A stretch of 64,000 bases of DNA, taken from the NCBI GenBank assembly GCA_029891385.1, contig CM057231.1, forward strand, positions 22,475,300 through 22,539,299, given 5' to 3'. Positions 33,380 to 45,745 of the stretch are shown here, in pieces (position 1 is the first letter of the stretch; each line of letters opens with the position of its first letter). Source of the DNA: Erythroxylum novogranatense. Taxonomy: Eukaryota > Streptophyta > Magnoliopsida > Malpighiales > Erythroxylaceae. The notes under the pieces were generated by a model. That model was not told the origin of the DNA, did not search any database, and was given only the letters and a program-made list of their open reading frames with translations. Position numbers and translations under genes: made by a program.

Positions 33380-33930
33380 GTTTAGGTCACATGGGTAGAA
33401 AGCAGATGAAGCAGAAAGCAAACTAAACAAAAAGCAGACGAAACAAAAAGCAGACGAAGCAGAAAATAGACGAACGAGAAAGTAGATGAAACAAAAGGCA
33501 GACGAAACAAAAAAGTAGACGAAGCAGAAAACAGACGAAACAAAAAGCAGACGAACCAAAAAACAGACGAGCAGAAAGCAAAAGAAATAGAAAATAAACA
33601 AAACAAAAGCAGACGAAGCAGAAAACAAACGAAGCAGAAAGCAGACGAAGCAGAAGGCAAACGAAACAAAAAAGTAGATGAAGCAGAAAACAGACGAAGC
33701 AGAAAATAAACAAAACAAAAAGCAGACTAAACAAAAAATAGACGAAACAGAAAACAACCAAAGTAGAAAGCAAACGAAGTAGAAGGCAAATGAAACAGAA
33801 GAAGACGAAACAAAAAGCAGAGGAAGTAGAAAGTAGACGACTTAGAAGCCAGACGAAGCCAAAAAACAGACGAAGCAAAAAGGCAGATGAAATAAAAAAG
33901 CAAACGAAACAAAAAAATATACGGAGCAGA
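33380..33930. repeat. Degenerate AGACGAA-type minisatellite in the D LTR
   Basis: Many copies of a unit like AGCAGACGAAACAAAA, of roughly 15-18 bp with frequent variation. The Phe/Leu/Cys-rich ORFs seen on the minus strand (33353-33971) are a by-product. Confidence 0.9.
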
Positions 33931-34044
33931 GTGAACTTAAGACAAAGCAAAGTCAACTTAAGATGATGCAACTCTTAAGAAGAAGCAGAGTCAACTTAAG
34001 ACAAAAAAAAGTCAACTTAAGACGATGTAACTCTTAAGAAGAAA

Positions 34045-34082
34045 TGACGTCATCACAGATGATACGTCTTTATAGACGATAC
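34045..34082. promoter_or_regulatory. TGACGTCA site, left part of the array cut by E3
   Basis: TGACGTCA at 34045-34052, followed by GATACGTCTTTATAGACGATAC, which continues beyond the E3 insertion at 53457. TGACG(T) is the core bound by plant TGA-type bZIP factors. Confidence 0.5.
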
Positions 34083-36018
34083 TGTTGGAGTTATGTAAAT
34101 ATAGTGCCCTGGAAAGCAAGTGTATTTACATGTAACTTTATCTTCTTCAGTTACAGTTTTGTAATGAAAATATTTATTATTAATAAAACAAAAGAGTTTG
34201 GTTTTATCTGTATGAGCATTATATATCTGGTCATAAGGTACCAAGATTCATTTGTAAGTAATATACATATACATAGAGATGTATGGGAAACATGTATATT
34301 ATTAGAATCGAATTAATTGATTCACAGTTGAATAATCAAGTTGTTCGTTTGATTATGGTTTAGGCGTAGTGTTGCGATTTATCTCCATATAAGTAAAGGA
34401 GTTTACTTAAAGGGAATGATGAGTTTCATATCATGATAGTAGTAGACTATCGATAATGACACTATTAAATGAATCGAAATCAAGTATATTTTCAAGAATA
34501 AAGTGGTAGTTACTTTAATCTTAAAACATACAACTTAAGCATTCGCTTATTATGAACCACAATCTTGATGAGTGGTGAACTCATATGTGTTTCATTATAA
34601 TTCTTGATATGATCGGAATGGATTTTTACAGGTATTAATCCGATTATGCGCATGTTGGAATTATTAATTGAAACATGTATCGAGAACATTCACTCGAATA
34701 AAGAGTTTATAGTGTTATCATCTCTTACAGATGTTTTAAGGAGATTTAGTGATTAAGCTGGCGCGATGGTTTGATGGACTAGCTACCCATCAAGTCTTAA
34801 CACTAAGATGAGATCTTATGTGTTAATCACCATATAAAGTAAAATGAGAGATCTAGAAGGAAAAACCAACATAAGGGCAAGCGGTAATTTTACCCTTTGT
34901 TGTGCGGATAGCTATAATAAGGTTCTAAATAGGGTTTGCAATTGGACATATTCTCATAATATTTAATAATTTAAGAGTTCAACTAATTGTTTTTAGTGGA
35001 ATGACATTTAGTTAATAAGCTAGAATTAATTCAATGAGATTGAATTATTTACGGGCTTATTGAAGCTTGAATTATCAAAGTCAATAAGATTCCCACTTGG
35101 CTTTAAGGAAGGTTATCAAGCTAAGTAAGAAGTAGTTTGGAGGCTTTAGAAGTCCATAATTGAATGATGGGCTTATACTAATTAATGGTTAATTGGAAGC
35201 CCGTATGTTCATTTAGAAATGGGCTTGTTTTGGTTTAATGTAATTGATTAGATTAATTATATTAAAACAATTTTTTAAATGGAGAAGAAGCAATTTCAAA
35301 ATTGTGTTAGGTTAGATGTGTAACCACACATTTGACATTAAAATACTAAATAAAGATGGTCTTTATTATGGTTCATCATTATTAAATGGAGTTATGAACT
35401 TACCATTAAATGGTTTAATGGTTGGCTTTTAATGTTGGCATGTAACCTATTTGCATTCATTAGATTAAAGATGAAAGATGTGCATTAGATGGACCATCTT
35501 CCTTCTTTCCTCTTGCAAAACCGAAATGGGTATTCAATTATAGGTTATGGTCTTTTCAAATAGCCATTTTAAAGATAAATGAAGTAACTCTCATTTATTG
35601 GCTATTTGATGAGTGATTAATGTGAAGTGATGCATTGGATGCCTCTCACTCTTTCCATTGATGCATATTTGAAATTGAGATGTAAGAAAGGGTTCTTGCA
35701 TGGTTTTTAGGCGTTCTCTCCTTTCATGCAAGGGAGAACCGAAATTCTAAGTGAAAGAATTGAAAGAGTTTGATTTTGGTTCTTCTTCTTCTAAGAAAAT
35801 CTCCTCCAAATATTTCTTCTCCTTTCCCACCAAAGGATTTTGTTAACCTAGTTGTCCTTGAAGAACAAGTGGTAAATCTAATTGGTTGAGGATACTAAAA
35901 CAAGGAAGAAGATAGATTGCTAAAGGAAAAGACTCAAAGGCAAAGGATTTAGATATAAGAAGGAGAGGATAGCGCAGCGAGGATTTAAAGCTGTAGCGAA
36001 GGAGTCGGTAATTCCTTT
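34083..36018 (+). repeat. E3 5' LTR, first part
   Basis: Begins TGTTGGAGTTATGTAAATAT. It is cut at CCTTT (36014-36018) by E2 and resumes at 45746. Collinear with 51354-53451. Confidence 0.93.
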
Positions 36019-37957
36019 TGTAGGAAAATCCCGGGAGGTACATCACATGTACCGGCAGCGGAAAACAAAAATTTTTGTTCCCGGGACTTTCCCGAAACCC
36101 AGGATCCAGGTGTCGGTATGAAGACTTCAAACCTGAATAGCCAATAGAGACTATCTCTAAAGGTATCCACGCAGAGATCGAGAAAACCTAACCGAGTCAA
36201 ACCCTTTGACACGGGAATAGCTAGAACAGATTAAAACTGCTAGAGCCTACCTCTATCCGAAGAGCTTGAGATTAGGCGTTGAACCATGTCTTTGGAGAAG
36301 GAGAGTTCGTTGATGCCCTTAAGGAAGAAGAGAATGAAACTCACTTTCAAGCATACCTTAACTCTTAAGGAAACCATTTTCTCCTCCAACCCTAAAGCAT
36401 CGACGTTCTCTAAAGCTCCAGTCATCTTATGTGTTAATTTAACAATTAAAGTAACTCTCCATAAGATGATGACATGTGTGGAGCTAATGGCCATTCATTA
36501 CTTTAACTAATTAAATAAGTAACTTTGAAAAGTCAATGCACATCATCTCTTCTTCCAAAACCAACGACACACATGGCTTATATTTATATATATTAATTAA
36601 TTATTTACTTAATTAATTAATATATATAATTATACTTGATCAGTCAAGCGGGGTTGGTCCTACCGGCCTCTAGGGCCCCGATCTTTCAAACGACTCCGAA
36701 ACCTTTCTTAGCAATATTGATGTCGCGATCTCATGGGACATATCCCAATCCATCGGGATCCATTTAATCGAATGCTCTCCATAATTGGAACTCGTCCAAT
36801 TACTATTTTCTGATTCTCTGAAACACTCTTATCGTGTGACCACTTTAGGTTCCGGTTATGTTGGCCACTTAGATTAACAATTAATCTGAGCAAGTCATGA
36901 GCGGTATCTAGCAACACATCATGACCCCAATTGACCGGAAAGTAATCGGTTTGATGAATTCATCACGAACGGATCACAAACCCTTCCATGTAGCAATTCT
37001 TGTGCAATTCGTCCTTTCACCATCCTATACCCCACTTGGTTATGAGTATGGTCAAAGTGTCAACTCTTACTAGACCAAGTCCAGCCAGTGATAATAGAGT
37101 TCTCGTCCTAGGACTCATTACTCTATATGTCCATGAAGACACTCTACATGACATATTCACTACGCCGAGATTTCGAGTAATGATCCCGACAAGAGGCCAT
37201 GGGTATCTCTTACGCTAATCCAAGTGGTGAATCCTTTATTGGCTACTCAATTATCTTGAATACCTCAAACTGCACCCAAGCACCACCCTATGAGTTACCT
37301 CGGAAGGCAAAAGGAATGGAGTCAAAGCACGGATCGGTATTCAAGATAGCCTTGAGTACCTCAAGTCAAGGATACTTGCACCATTGCTATGATGAGATTA
37401 TCACCGACACTTAGATAAGATATCCATGTGATGATCTCATGACAGTCATCAATGAACTTACTACTACTAGTAAGCATCCATATGTCAACTCTAAATATCT
37501 CATATTTACAGTTTACGAGATCCTTTGCTTGATCCAATCAAGGAATATGACATATGCTAGTCCATCGGATTAATGATGTCGATCTCATTAATCCTATGAC
37601 TAGGAGAATTTAGATCTTGACATAATTGCACATGATAGGAATCTCGGTAGTATGATCACATCATAATTTCCTTCATGCTATGTCATATATCATGGACTTC
37701 ATTAATTTGATTAAAGATCCAATCAATTCATAAACAATGTTCATGAACATCAAATTAATGAATTATGCCTTTTCTTTATTTATTCATTCGATGCGCATAC
37801 GATTTGTGAATAAAAGCGCTAAAGGGATTGCCTTTAGGGCATAAATAAACAGTACCGTCCTTGAATAAGTCGACTTATCCAATGTATAAGTCGACTTATC
37901 GGTACCGAGCAAGCATAAGTCGACTTACACATGGTACAAGTCGACTTACCACTTACA
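36019..37957 (-). repeat. E2 3' LTR
   Basis: 1939 bp, TG...CA. Its right end (the LTR 5' tip) carries AAGTCGACTT at 37867, 37888, 37917 and 37938. Homologous to E1 3247-5083 except at this tip. Confidence 0.93.
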
Positions 37958-37972
37958 AATCTCCCACTTGAC
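37958..37972 (-). other. E2 polypurine tract
   Basis: Minus strand reads GTCAAGTGGGAGATT against the 3' LTR, the usual copia PPT type. Confidence 0.75.
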
Positions 37973-38085
37973 CTAAAGCCAATCGCCTTGGTATCTAATA
38001 CAATAAGCGCGTCCATGAGAATCACAATTCTCCCGTGACAATGGCTTTGTCAGCGGATCAACAACACTTTGCTCGTGGATTTTCT

Positions 38086-39300
38086 CTATCGGGACATCAT
38101 CTCGACTAATGATCTCTGAATTGGCGGAGTAGATGTTCGGATCGTCGATAAGACCTTGATTCCTTTCACTGCGACTAGCCCCATTGTATCACAATACAAT
38201 CCTATGGGCCTATCACAGCTAGGGATTAGATCAAGTTCAGTAATGAACTTCTTGATCCAAACTGCTTCCTTTGCGCATCTCATGCGATAGGTACTCTGCC
38301 TCGGTTGTTGAATCGCGATCCTTTCTTGTTTTGAAACTCTTTCAATTGACCGCCACGCTATTCGGTGTGAATGTATATAACCGATCGTGATTGAATCATT
38401 CTTATCGTTAAATCATCGCATCTGAATGCCCGCTCACTAGGAGATTTCCATCTCCAAACATCAAGAAAACATCCTTAGTGCTTCAAAGGTACTAGAGGAT
38501 ATTCTTGACAGCCACCCAGTGACCCTCACTAGTATTTGCTCGTAACACTTAGAGCATACGATACATCGGGCTTCGTACATAGCATCTTTGCATGCTAAAC
38601 CTCTTTAGCATCTCATCTATGTACGATGCTTGTGAAAGACCAAGCAACCTTTGATCTATCTCTATAAATCTATATCCCAAGGATATAAGTTGCTTTACCA
38701 AGGTCTTTCAAGGCATATTGTTTGGACAACCAAATTTTAACTGATTGCAGTATAGAGACATCGTTTCCGAGTAACAGTATGTCATCTACATACAACACAA
38801 GGAAAACGATTGCAGTCCCATTAACCTTCTTATACACACAATGATCATCCGGATTTTATGAGAAACCAAACTCTTTGATTAACTCGTCAAAACGGACATT
38901 CCAACTCCTGGATGCTTTCGTCAATCCATACATGGATTTCTGAAGCTTGCATACCATTTCGCCATCATAAGATGTGAAGCCCTCTGGTTGTTTCATACAC
39001 ATCCTCGACCAGATTTCCGTTAAGGAAAGCTGTCTTCACATCCATTTGCCATATCTCATAATCATAATGAGCGGCAATGGCTAGGAGTATCCTAATGGAT
39101 TTAAGCATTGCTACTAGGCTGAAGGTCTCGTCGTAGTCAACTCCTTGTCTTTGACGAAATCCTTTGGCCATTAGTCTCGCTTCATAGGTAATCAGATTAC
39201 CATCCATGTTGGTTTTCTTCTAAAACCTCTTTGCACCCTGTGGGTTTTATCCCTTCAGGTGTAACAACCAAAGTCCTTACTTGGTTTTCATACATGGAAT
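38086..39300 (-). pseudogene. E2 reverse transcriptase and RNase H remnants
   Basis: RT N-terminal block at 39207-38965: YEARLMAKGFRQRQGVDYDE, then FSLVAMLKSIRILLAIAAH and WQMDVKTAFLNGNL. The catalytic YVDD codons are still readable near 38772-38800. The RNase H C-terminal part (38283-38086) has CAKEAVWIKKFITELDL. Frameshifts throughout. These would copy element RNA into cDNA. Confidence 0.85.
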
Positions 39301-40620
39301 CCATTTCAGATTTCATGGCACGAAGCCATTTTCTAGACTCTGAACTCTTCAGAACCTCTTCATAGTAGCGAGCTCATCATCTCATATGAGCAATCGTCAT
39401 TCTGTTCCCCGAGAAATCCATATTTCTCGAGGAGCAGAGCGTATCCTCGTGACCTCTGAAATTGTGTGTAATAGAAGGTTGAACTGTTACCTCATCTATA
39501 TGAGTGACAGTTTCAGTTTCAGGCAGTTGATCTATGTTTGTTCGAGCATCTTGAACTTCTCTAAGTTCAACTTTGCTCCCACTGTCTTCTTACAGAAGAA
39601 ACTCTTTCTCTAAGAAAACAACATGCTTTGAAACAAACACTTTTGTTCCTAAGCAAGGTAGAATTAATATTCCACGAACAAACACTTGTCAGACTTTGCA
39701 TCAAGCTAATCGACCGTGTATACACTACATAAGCAGGACAACCCCAAACTTTCAGCTGAGAAAGATAGGGCTTTCAGTTAGTCCACATCTCATATGGAGT
39801 AACATCAATTGTTTTTAATGGAACTCTGTTTAACAAGTAAACAGCTGTCTCGAGCGCATACCCCTAAAACTGTGCAAAACCTATCATCAATCGCACCATG
39901 TCTAACAAGGTTCGATTTCTCCTTTCAACCACACCATTGTCTTTGCGGCGTGCAAGGTGGAGTGAATCGAGATAAAATCCCATTATCTACGAGATAATCC
40001 AAAACCATTGGTCTAAGTATTTTCCACCACGATCAGATCGTAATGTCTTCATACTTTTACCAAGTTAGTTTTCTACTTCATTTCTGAATTATTTGAACTA
40101 TTCAAATGCTTCAGATTTGTATCTCATCAGATACATGTACCCATATCGTGACTAATCACCAATAAAAGTATCTGAAGTAGAAACAACCACTTCTGGCATG
40201 GATGGACATCGGACTACATACATCCGAATGTATTAGGTCTAATATTCCATTCACTCGTTCACCCTTTCCTTTAAAGGATAACTTAGTCATCTTGCCTAAT
40301 AAACAAGATTCGCATGTGTCATATGATTCATAATCAAATGACCCTAAACATCCACTCTTATAGAGCTTAGCGATGCGTGTCTCATTTATATGGCCAAGCC
40401 GACAATGCCATAAGTAAGTTGATTTTAAATTATCTCGATTATGTCTTTCCGCGTCATTGACATTCATAACTGGATATGACATATCTAATATGTCAATTCT
40501 ATTGCATAATGTACCAGTACCATAGAGCATTCCATTCGAACTAATAGAACAACCATTGCTACTAAAAGTCCAATGGAAACCAGCTCTAATTAAACATGAA
40601 ACATACAATATGTTCTTTGT
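39301..40620 (-). pseudogene. E2 pre-integrase and integrase remnants
   Basis: The piece at 40608-40156 contains LWHCRLGHINETRIAKLYKS, CESCLLGKMTKLSFKGKGER and LDLIHSDVCSPMSIHARSG, the copia GAG-pre-integrase and HHCC/integrase start. The catalytic core between about 40150 and 39390 is in many frames and only partly recognisable. Confidence 0.8.
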
Positions 40621-41640
40621 TTAAAACAGGTACAAAATGTCAATCATCCAATTTGAATACAAGCCCAGTAGGGAGTAAGAAGACATAAGTGCCTACGGCA
40701 AATGTAGCAACTCTTGCTGCATTACCTACACAAAGGTCTAGTTCTCTTTTATGAGTTTTCTCATCACGATGCCTCGCATATCATTTCATATGTATGACCG
40801 ACATCCGTATCAAATACCGATATGTTTGGATCGGGAATAGTATTAACGTCAATGACAAACATACTTGAAGGAGTAGAGGCATCGATGCCTTTTCGCTTCG
40901 GGGACTCGAATAGATTTTACGGTTTAGCCTCTGGTGGCTAGACTTGCCACAATGAAAGCAAAATCCTTTTGGGGCGAGAATCTTTAGTTTTTCCTTGATG
41001 GCACTTCCTTTGGTTTTCTTTCAGAACCGGAAGAAGGAGCATCCACCACTAGCACTTGCTATCTCTCTTGATAGCACCTTTCATTTGTCATGGCAGATTG
41101 ATTAGCTCGAGAATTGTTGTGGATATTTGGTTTATCCGATATTTTATCACAAACCGTGAATAACCATCGACAATCCAACCGAATTAAGTATCTACTTAAC
41201 TCATAATCCATTACAAATCTAAGGCGACCAATCAATCTCAATATAGCTATTCATCTTGAGGCATCTTGCATGCCAGATATCCCGGAGCCATCTTTAATGA
41301 TGAAGAGAAGCCTCGAGGTCTCGAACCTTTCGAGACCGAGCTTGCTCAACAAACAGACTCCCTAAGATGAAATACTATAGAGTGAGCATCCATGGACTCG
41401 TCTTTCTGCTGCAACTCTGGTGACATCAAGACAAGCATAATGCAAGTATCCATATCATCATCCTTTAGATGCTTACGATATGCTTTCGATCCTTATCGAA
41501 GCATCGACGGCGAGTGCATCTGGAAGTGGAACATCTAGGACATATCCCGGTTCCTCAAATCGAGAACAATTCTCGAGTCCTTAGCCAATCAAGAAAATCG
41601 GTCCGAGAAGAAGAGCATAAATTCAATCTGAAAGACTTCT
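40621..41640 (-). pseudogene. E2 protease and gag remnants
   Basis: Matches E1 gag-protease at the nucleotide level but is strongly broken. The gag core is still visible near 41440-41250 and the zinc knuckle/protease area near 40960-40790. The position aligned to the E1 gag start ATG reads AAG on the minus strand (41638-41636), so the start codon seems lost. Confidence 0.7.
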
Positions 41641-41827
41641 TCAATCAACCTAAGCGTGATAAAGAGAAGGAATGATAGAATAGATATGCTGCATGATCAT
41701 AAGGACTTGCATGATATGCATATGGCTCCCACTAGTTTCCTAGAATCCATAACCCTCTTTACGAATCCGGAGAAACAAAGTGACATAATGTCTAGTGGGT
41801 CGATATCCGACATTGCTAAGAGTGACC

Positions 41828-42211
41828 TTGGGTTTACCCAACAAGCCCTGACTTAGGTCAATCGGTAGGTATCGGTCATACCAATTGCATCATCGATAAC
41901 CGACTTTGAGAATGACCTTGGGTTTACCCAACAAGCCACCTTAAGTCTCGGGAGGTATCAAATATACCAATTACATCTTAGACACAACTATCGATCAGTG
42001 CTATCAACTTGTTGATGTGTGCACTTACATTGGGTATCAACTCTTTGATGCGCATACATCCGATATATGCTACCCAATTTCACCTCTGTCCACGTTGACC
42101 TTGAGTTTACTCAACAAACCAACGCTTTCATTGAAAACCAACCCATTAATCAGAAAATCATATTTTCATGGTTTGAACATATCCGTATAGAGTGAGCTTG
42201 GGTTTACCCAA
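41828..42211 (-). repeat. E2 leader hairpin repeats
   Basis: TTGGGTTTACCCAA at 41828-41841, 41918-41931 and 42198-42211, and TTGAGTTTACTCAA at 42101-42114. Each is a 5-bp stem with a 4-base loop followed by CAA. They are homologous in position to the E1 repeats at 1434-1730. Confidence 0.75.
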
Positions 42212-42406
42212 CAACCCATCCCTATAAGAACTCGGTTCTTACTATATTAATGGAAGGCGTTAGTTTTCATATACCGAGGAGGATTTAGAAACTCTAGACT
42301 CAAGTGAAGGATCATAGTCACTAGGACTATATGGAATGATTTAGGTGTCATCAATCACATTGAATCAATCCTTATAATCATCCATCATCCAACTAGAGCA
42401 TGTCAT

Positions 42407-42673
42407 AAGTCGCCTTACATCAAATGCAAGTCGCCTTAAGCCATCGCCCACACACAAGTCGACTTATGCGATATAAGTCGACTTATGCTCCTTCACACAC
42501 AAGTCGACTTATGCGATATAAGTCGACTTATGCAAAAACTTTGAACAAGTCGACTTATGTACAATACAAGTCGACTTATCCAGAAACTTTGAACAAGTCG
42601 ACTTATGTATAGTACAAGTCGACTTATCCAAAAACTTTGAACAAGTCGACTTATGTATAAAACAAGTCGACTT
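42407..42673. repeat. E2 leader array of paired AAGTCGACTT palindromes
   Basis: Twelve copies in six pairs. Starts: 42407/42428, 42456/42475, 42501/42520, 42547/42568, 42595/42616, 42643/42664. Distance within a pair is 19 or 21 bp; pair-to-pair period is 45-49 bp. The first pair has the variant AAGTCGCCTT. The ORF at 42424-42612 is a by-product. Confidence 0.92.
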
Positions 42674-43789
42674 ATCCAAAAAGAATTGCTATACTTTCTA
42701 ATCGGCTAATACCTTAATCATTGCAATTCCAATTCACAACACCTACATACCTAAGGTAATATATGATAAATTTGATGTATCAATGAACACTTCATTGATC
42801 CATGAATGCCTTATATGGTCAAACCATACATGAAAAGCTTAAAATGAGTCAAAACTCATAAATATCCAAACAATTTAAGAACACCCAAATTCTCATCCTA
42901 AGCATCTCAAGCTAGTGTATACACTCTCAAAACTACTCCGGCACTTGTCACAAAAATTGTGACGGCCAAAACAAGCAAGAAAATGAAATGTACTAACGAG
43001 ACACAAATGTGATCAATTCGGCATTCAAAAATTCTTGGAAAAGCAACTTCAAGCAATTCAATTTGGTAATCATACTACATCAAGATAACACATTTTTAAT
43101 CACATTAAAAATGTTGCAAGGCATTGGAATTGAAAAAGCAAACTCAATCAAGCCAAGCAAAACAGTCCCAACAATTTTCACCAAAACTGTCCAGTTCTGT
43201 ACATTGCTTGAAATGATCAATGAAACAATTTCAATAAATTCTGAGAAAATTATATAGGTTAATACATGTTCAGAACATGCTACCTGAATTTTTTCAGGAT
43301 TTTATACCATCAAAAACTCAGTCAACCAAAATAACAAAACCGATTAAAATTCTGTGTTCATCAACACAGCAATTCCCAACAGAATAGAATAAAATCGAAA
43401 ATAAATATCCAATCACCTTGAAATCCAATTTCCATGCTCACAGACATTCACCAACATCTTAGACACATGTAGGTGAAGGAAAATCCAGAAAACTATTTTT
43501 CTAGAATTTATTCTTGATTTTATACTACTTCCTGTTCACAGAATCGTTTCAAAAACAGCATCTGTAAGCTTAGGGAATTAATTAGCAAAACTATATCAAA
43601 TCTAATCAATAAATTCTGAAAATTCATAGAAATATTCTCTAACATGTTATGAACATTCCTGGGCAGAAAAATTTCGAAAAATATATCAAAATATAAATTC
43701 GAAAATCAGGCAGTATGCATGCATAAACATCAACAGCACTTAGGGTTTCTGATCTAGCTTCGGTTTTAGCTTCATACACAACACCAGAT
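42674..43789 (-). other. E2 leader, proximal part
   Basis: Non-coding sequence between the palindrome array and the PBS, similar to E1 2111-3231. The 82-codon ORF at 43009-43257 shows no motif. Confidence 0.6.
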
Positions 43790-43801
43790 GCTCTGATACC
43801 A
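43790..43801 (-). other. E2 primer binding site (initiator tRNA-Met)
   Basis: Minus strand TGGTATCAGAGC, one base from the LTR end (43803). Confidence 0.9.
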
Positions 43802-43802
43802 C

Positions 43803-45745
43803 TGTAGGAAAATCCCGGGAGGTACATCACATGTACCGGCAGCGAAAAACAAAAATTTTTGTTCCCGGGACTTTCCCGAAACCCAGGATCCAGGTGTCGG
43901 TATGAAGACTTCAAACCTGAATAGCCAATAGAGACTATCTCTAAAGGTATCCACGCAGAGATCAGAAAACCTAACCGAGTCAAACCCCTTTGACCCGGGA
44001 ATAGCTAGAACAGATTAAAGCCTGCTAGAGCCTACCTCTATCCTGAAGAGCTTGAGATCAGACGTTGAACCATGTGCTTGGAGAAGGAGAGTTCGTTGAT
44101 GCCCTTAAGGAAGAAGAGAATGAAACTCACTTTCAAGCATACCTTAACTCTTAAGGAAACCATTTTCTCCTCCAACCCTAAAGCATCGACGTTCTCTAAA
44201 GCTCCAGCCATCTTATGTGTTAATTTAACAATTAAAGTAACTCTCCATAAGATGATGACATGTGTGGAGCTAATGGCCATTCATTACTTTAACTAATTAA
44301 ATAAGTAACTTTGAAAAGTCAATGCACATCATCTCTTCTTCCAAAACCAACGACACACATGGCTTATATTTATATATATTAATTAATTATTTACTTAATT
44401 AATTAATATATATAATTGCGATCGATCAAGCCAATTGGTCTCGGTCCTACCGGCCTAGGGCCCAAATCTTTGAAAAACACCCTAAACCTTTCTTAGCAAT
44501 ATTGATGTCGCGATCTCATGGGACATATCCCAATCTCATCGGGATCCATTTAATCCGAATGCTCTCCATAATTGGAACTCTGTCCAATTACTATTTCTGA
44601 TTCTCGAAACACTCTTATCGTGTGACCCTTTAGGTTCCGGTTATGTTGGCCACTTAGATTAACAATTAATCTGAGCAAGTCATGGCGGTATCTAGCAACA
44701 CATCATGACCCCAATTGACCGGAAAGTAATCGGTTTGATGAATTCATCACGAACGGATCACGAACCCTTCCATGACAATTCTTGTGCAATTCGTCCTTTC
44801 ACCATCCTATACCCCACTTGGTTATGAGTATGGTCAAAGTGTCAACTCTTACTAGACCAAGTCCAGCCTAAGTGATAATAGGTTCTCGTCTAGGACTCAT
44901 TACTCTATATGTCCATGAAGACACTCTACATGACATATTCACTCTGGCCAGAGATTTCCGAGTAATGATCCTGACAAGAGGCCATGGGTATCTCTTCTGC
45001 TAATCCAGAAGTGGTGAATCCTTTATTGGCTACTCAATTATCTTGAATACCTCAAAACTGTACCCAAGCACCACCCTATGAGTTACCTCTGGAAGGCAAC
45101 AAGGAATGGAGTCAAAGCACAGGATCAGTATCCAAGATAGCCTTGAGTACCTCAAGTCTAAGGATACTTGCACCATTGCTATGATGAGATTATCACTGAC
45201 ACTTAGATAAGATATCCATGTGATGATCTCATGACAGGTCATCCAATGAACTTACTACTACTAGTAAGCATCCATATGTCAACTCTAAATATCTCATATT
45301 TACAATTTTTGAGATCCACTGCTTGATCCAATCAAGGAGTATGACATATGTTAGTCCATCCGGATTAATGATGTCGGTCTCATTAATCCTATGACTAGGA
45401 GAATTTGAATCTTGACATAATTGCACATGATAGGAATCTCAGTAGTATGATCACATCATAATTTCCTTCATGCTATGTCATATATCATGGACTTCATTAA
45501 TTTGATTAAAAATCCAATCAATTCATAAACAATGTTCATGAACATCAAATTAATGAATTATGCCTTTTCTTTATTTATTCATTCACCGCATACGATTGTG
45601 AAAAAAAGCGCTAAAGGGATTGCCTTTAGGGCACAAATAAACAGATCCTTGAATAAGTCGACTTATCCAATGTATAAGTCGACTTATCGGTACCGAGCAA
45701 GCATAAGTCGACTTACACATGGTACAAGTCGACTTACCACTTACA
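43803..45745 (-). repeat. E2 5' LTR
   Basis: 1943 bp; outer tip with AAGTCGACTT at 45655, 45676, 45705 and 45726 (spacings 21, 29, 21 as in the other LTR). Ends directly at TSD CCTTT. Confidence 0.93.

Larger units (their letters stand above)
36019..45745 (-). mobile_element. E2: Ty1/copia retrotransposon inserted in the E3 LTR
   Basis: TSD CCTTT at 36014-36018 and 45746-45750. LTRs are 36019-37957 (1939 bp) and 43803-45745 (1943 bp), starting TGTAGG and ending TTACA on the plus strand. PBS for initiator tRNA-Met lies at 43790-43801 and a PPT at 37958-37972. It belongs to the same family as E1. All copia domains can be found on the minus strand but none is intact. The empty site is preserved at about 53294-53300 in the other LTR of E3, where GGTAATTCCTTTTATC reads through. 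Confidence 0.95.

Noticed and set aside
33353..33971. Overlapping Phe/Leu/Cys-rich ORFs on the minus strand, looking like membrane proteins
   Set aside because: They are translations of the degenerate AGACGAA repeat; several frames are open at once and no start context or family fits.
42424..42612. 62-codon repetitive ORF (KSTY repeats)
   Set aside because: Translation of the AAGTCGACTT palindrome array in an untranslated leader.
42407..42673. CRISPR-like array (regular short repeats with variable spacers)
   Set aside because: The repeats are 10-bp palindromes in a plant retrotransposon leader, spacers are short and themselves similar, and there are no cas genes.
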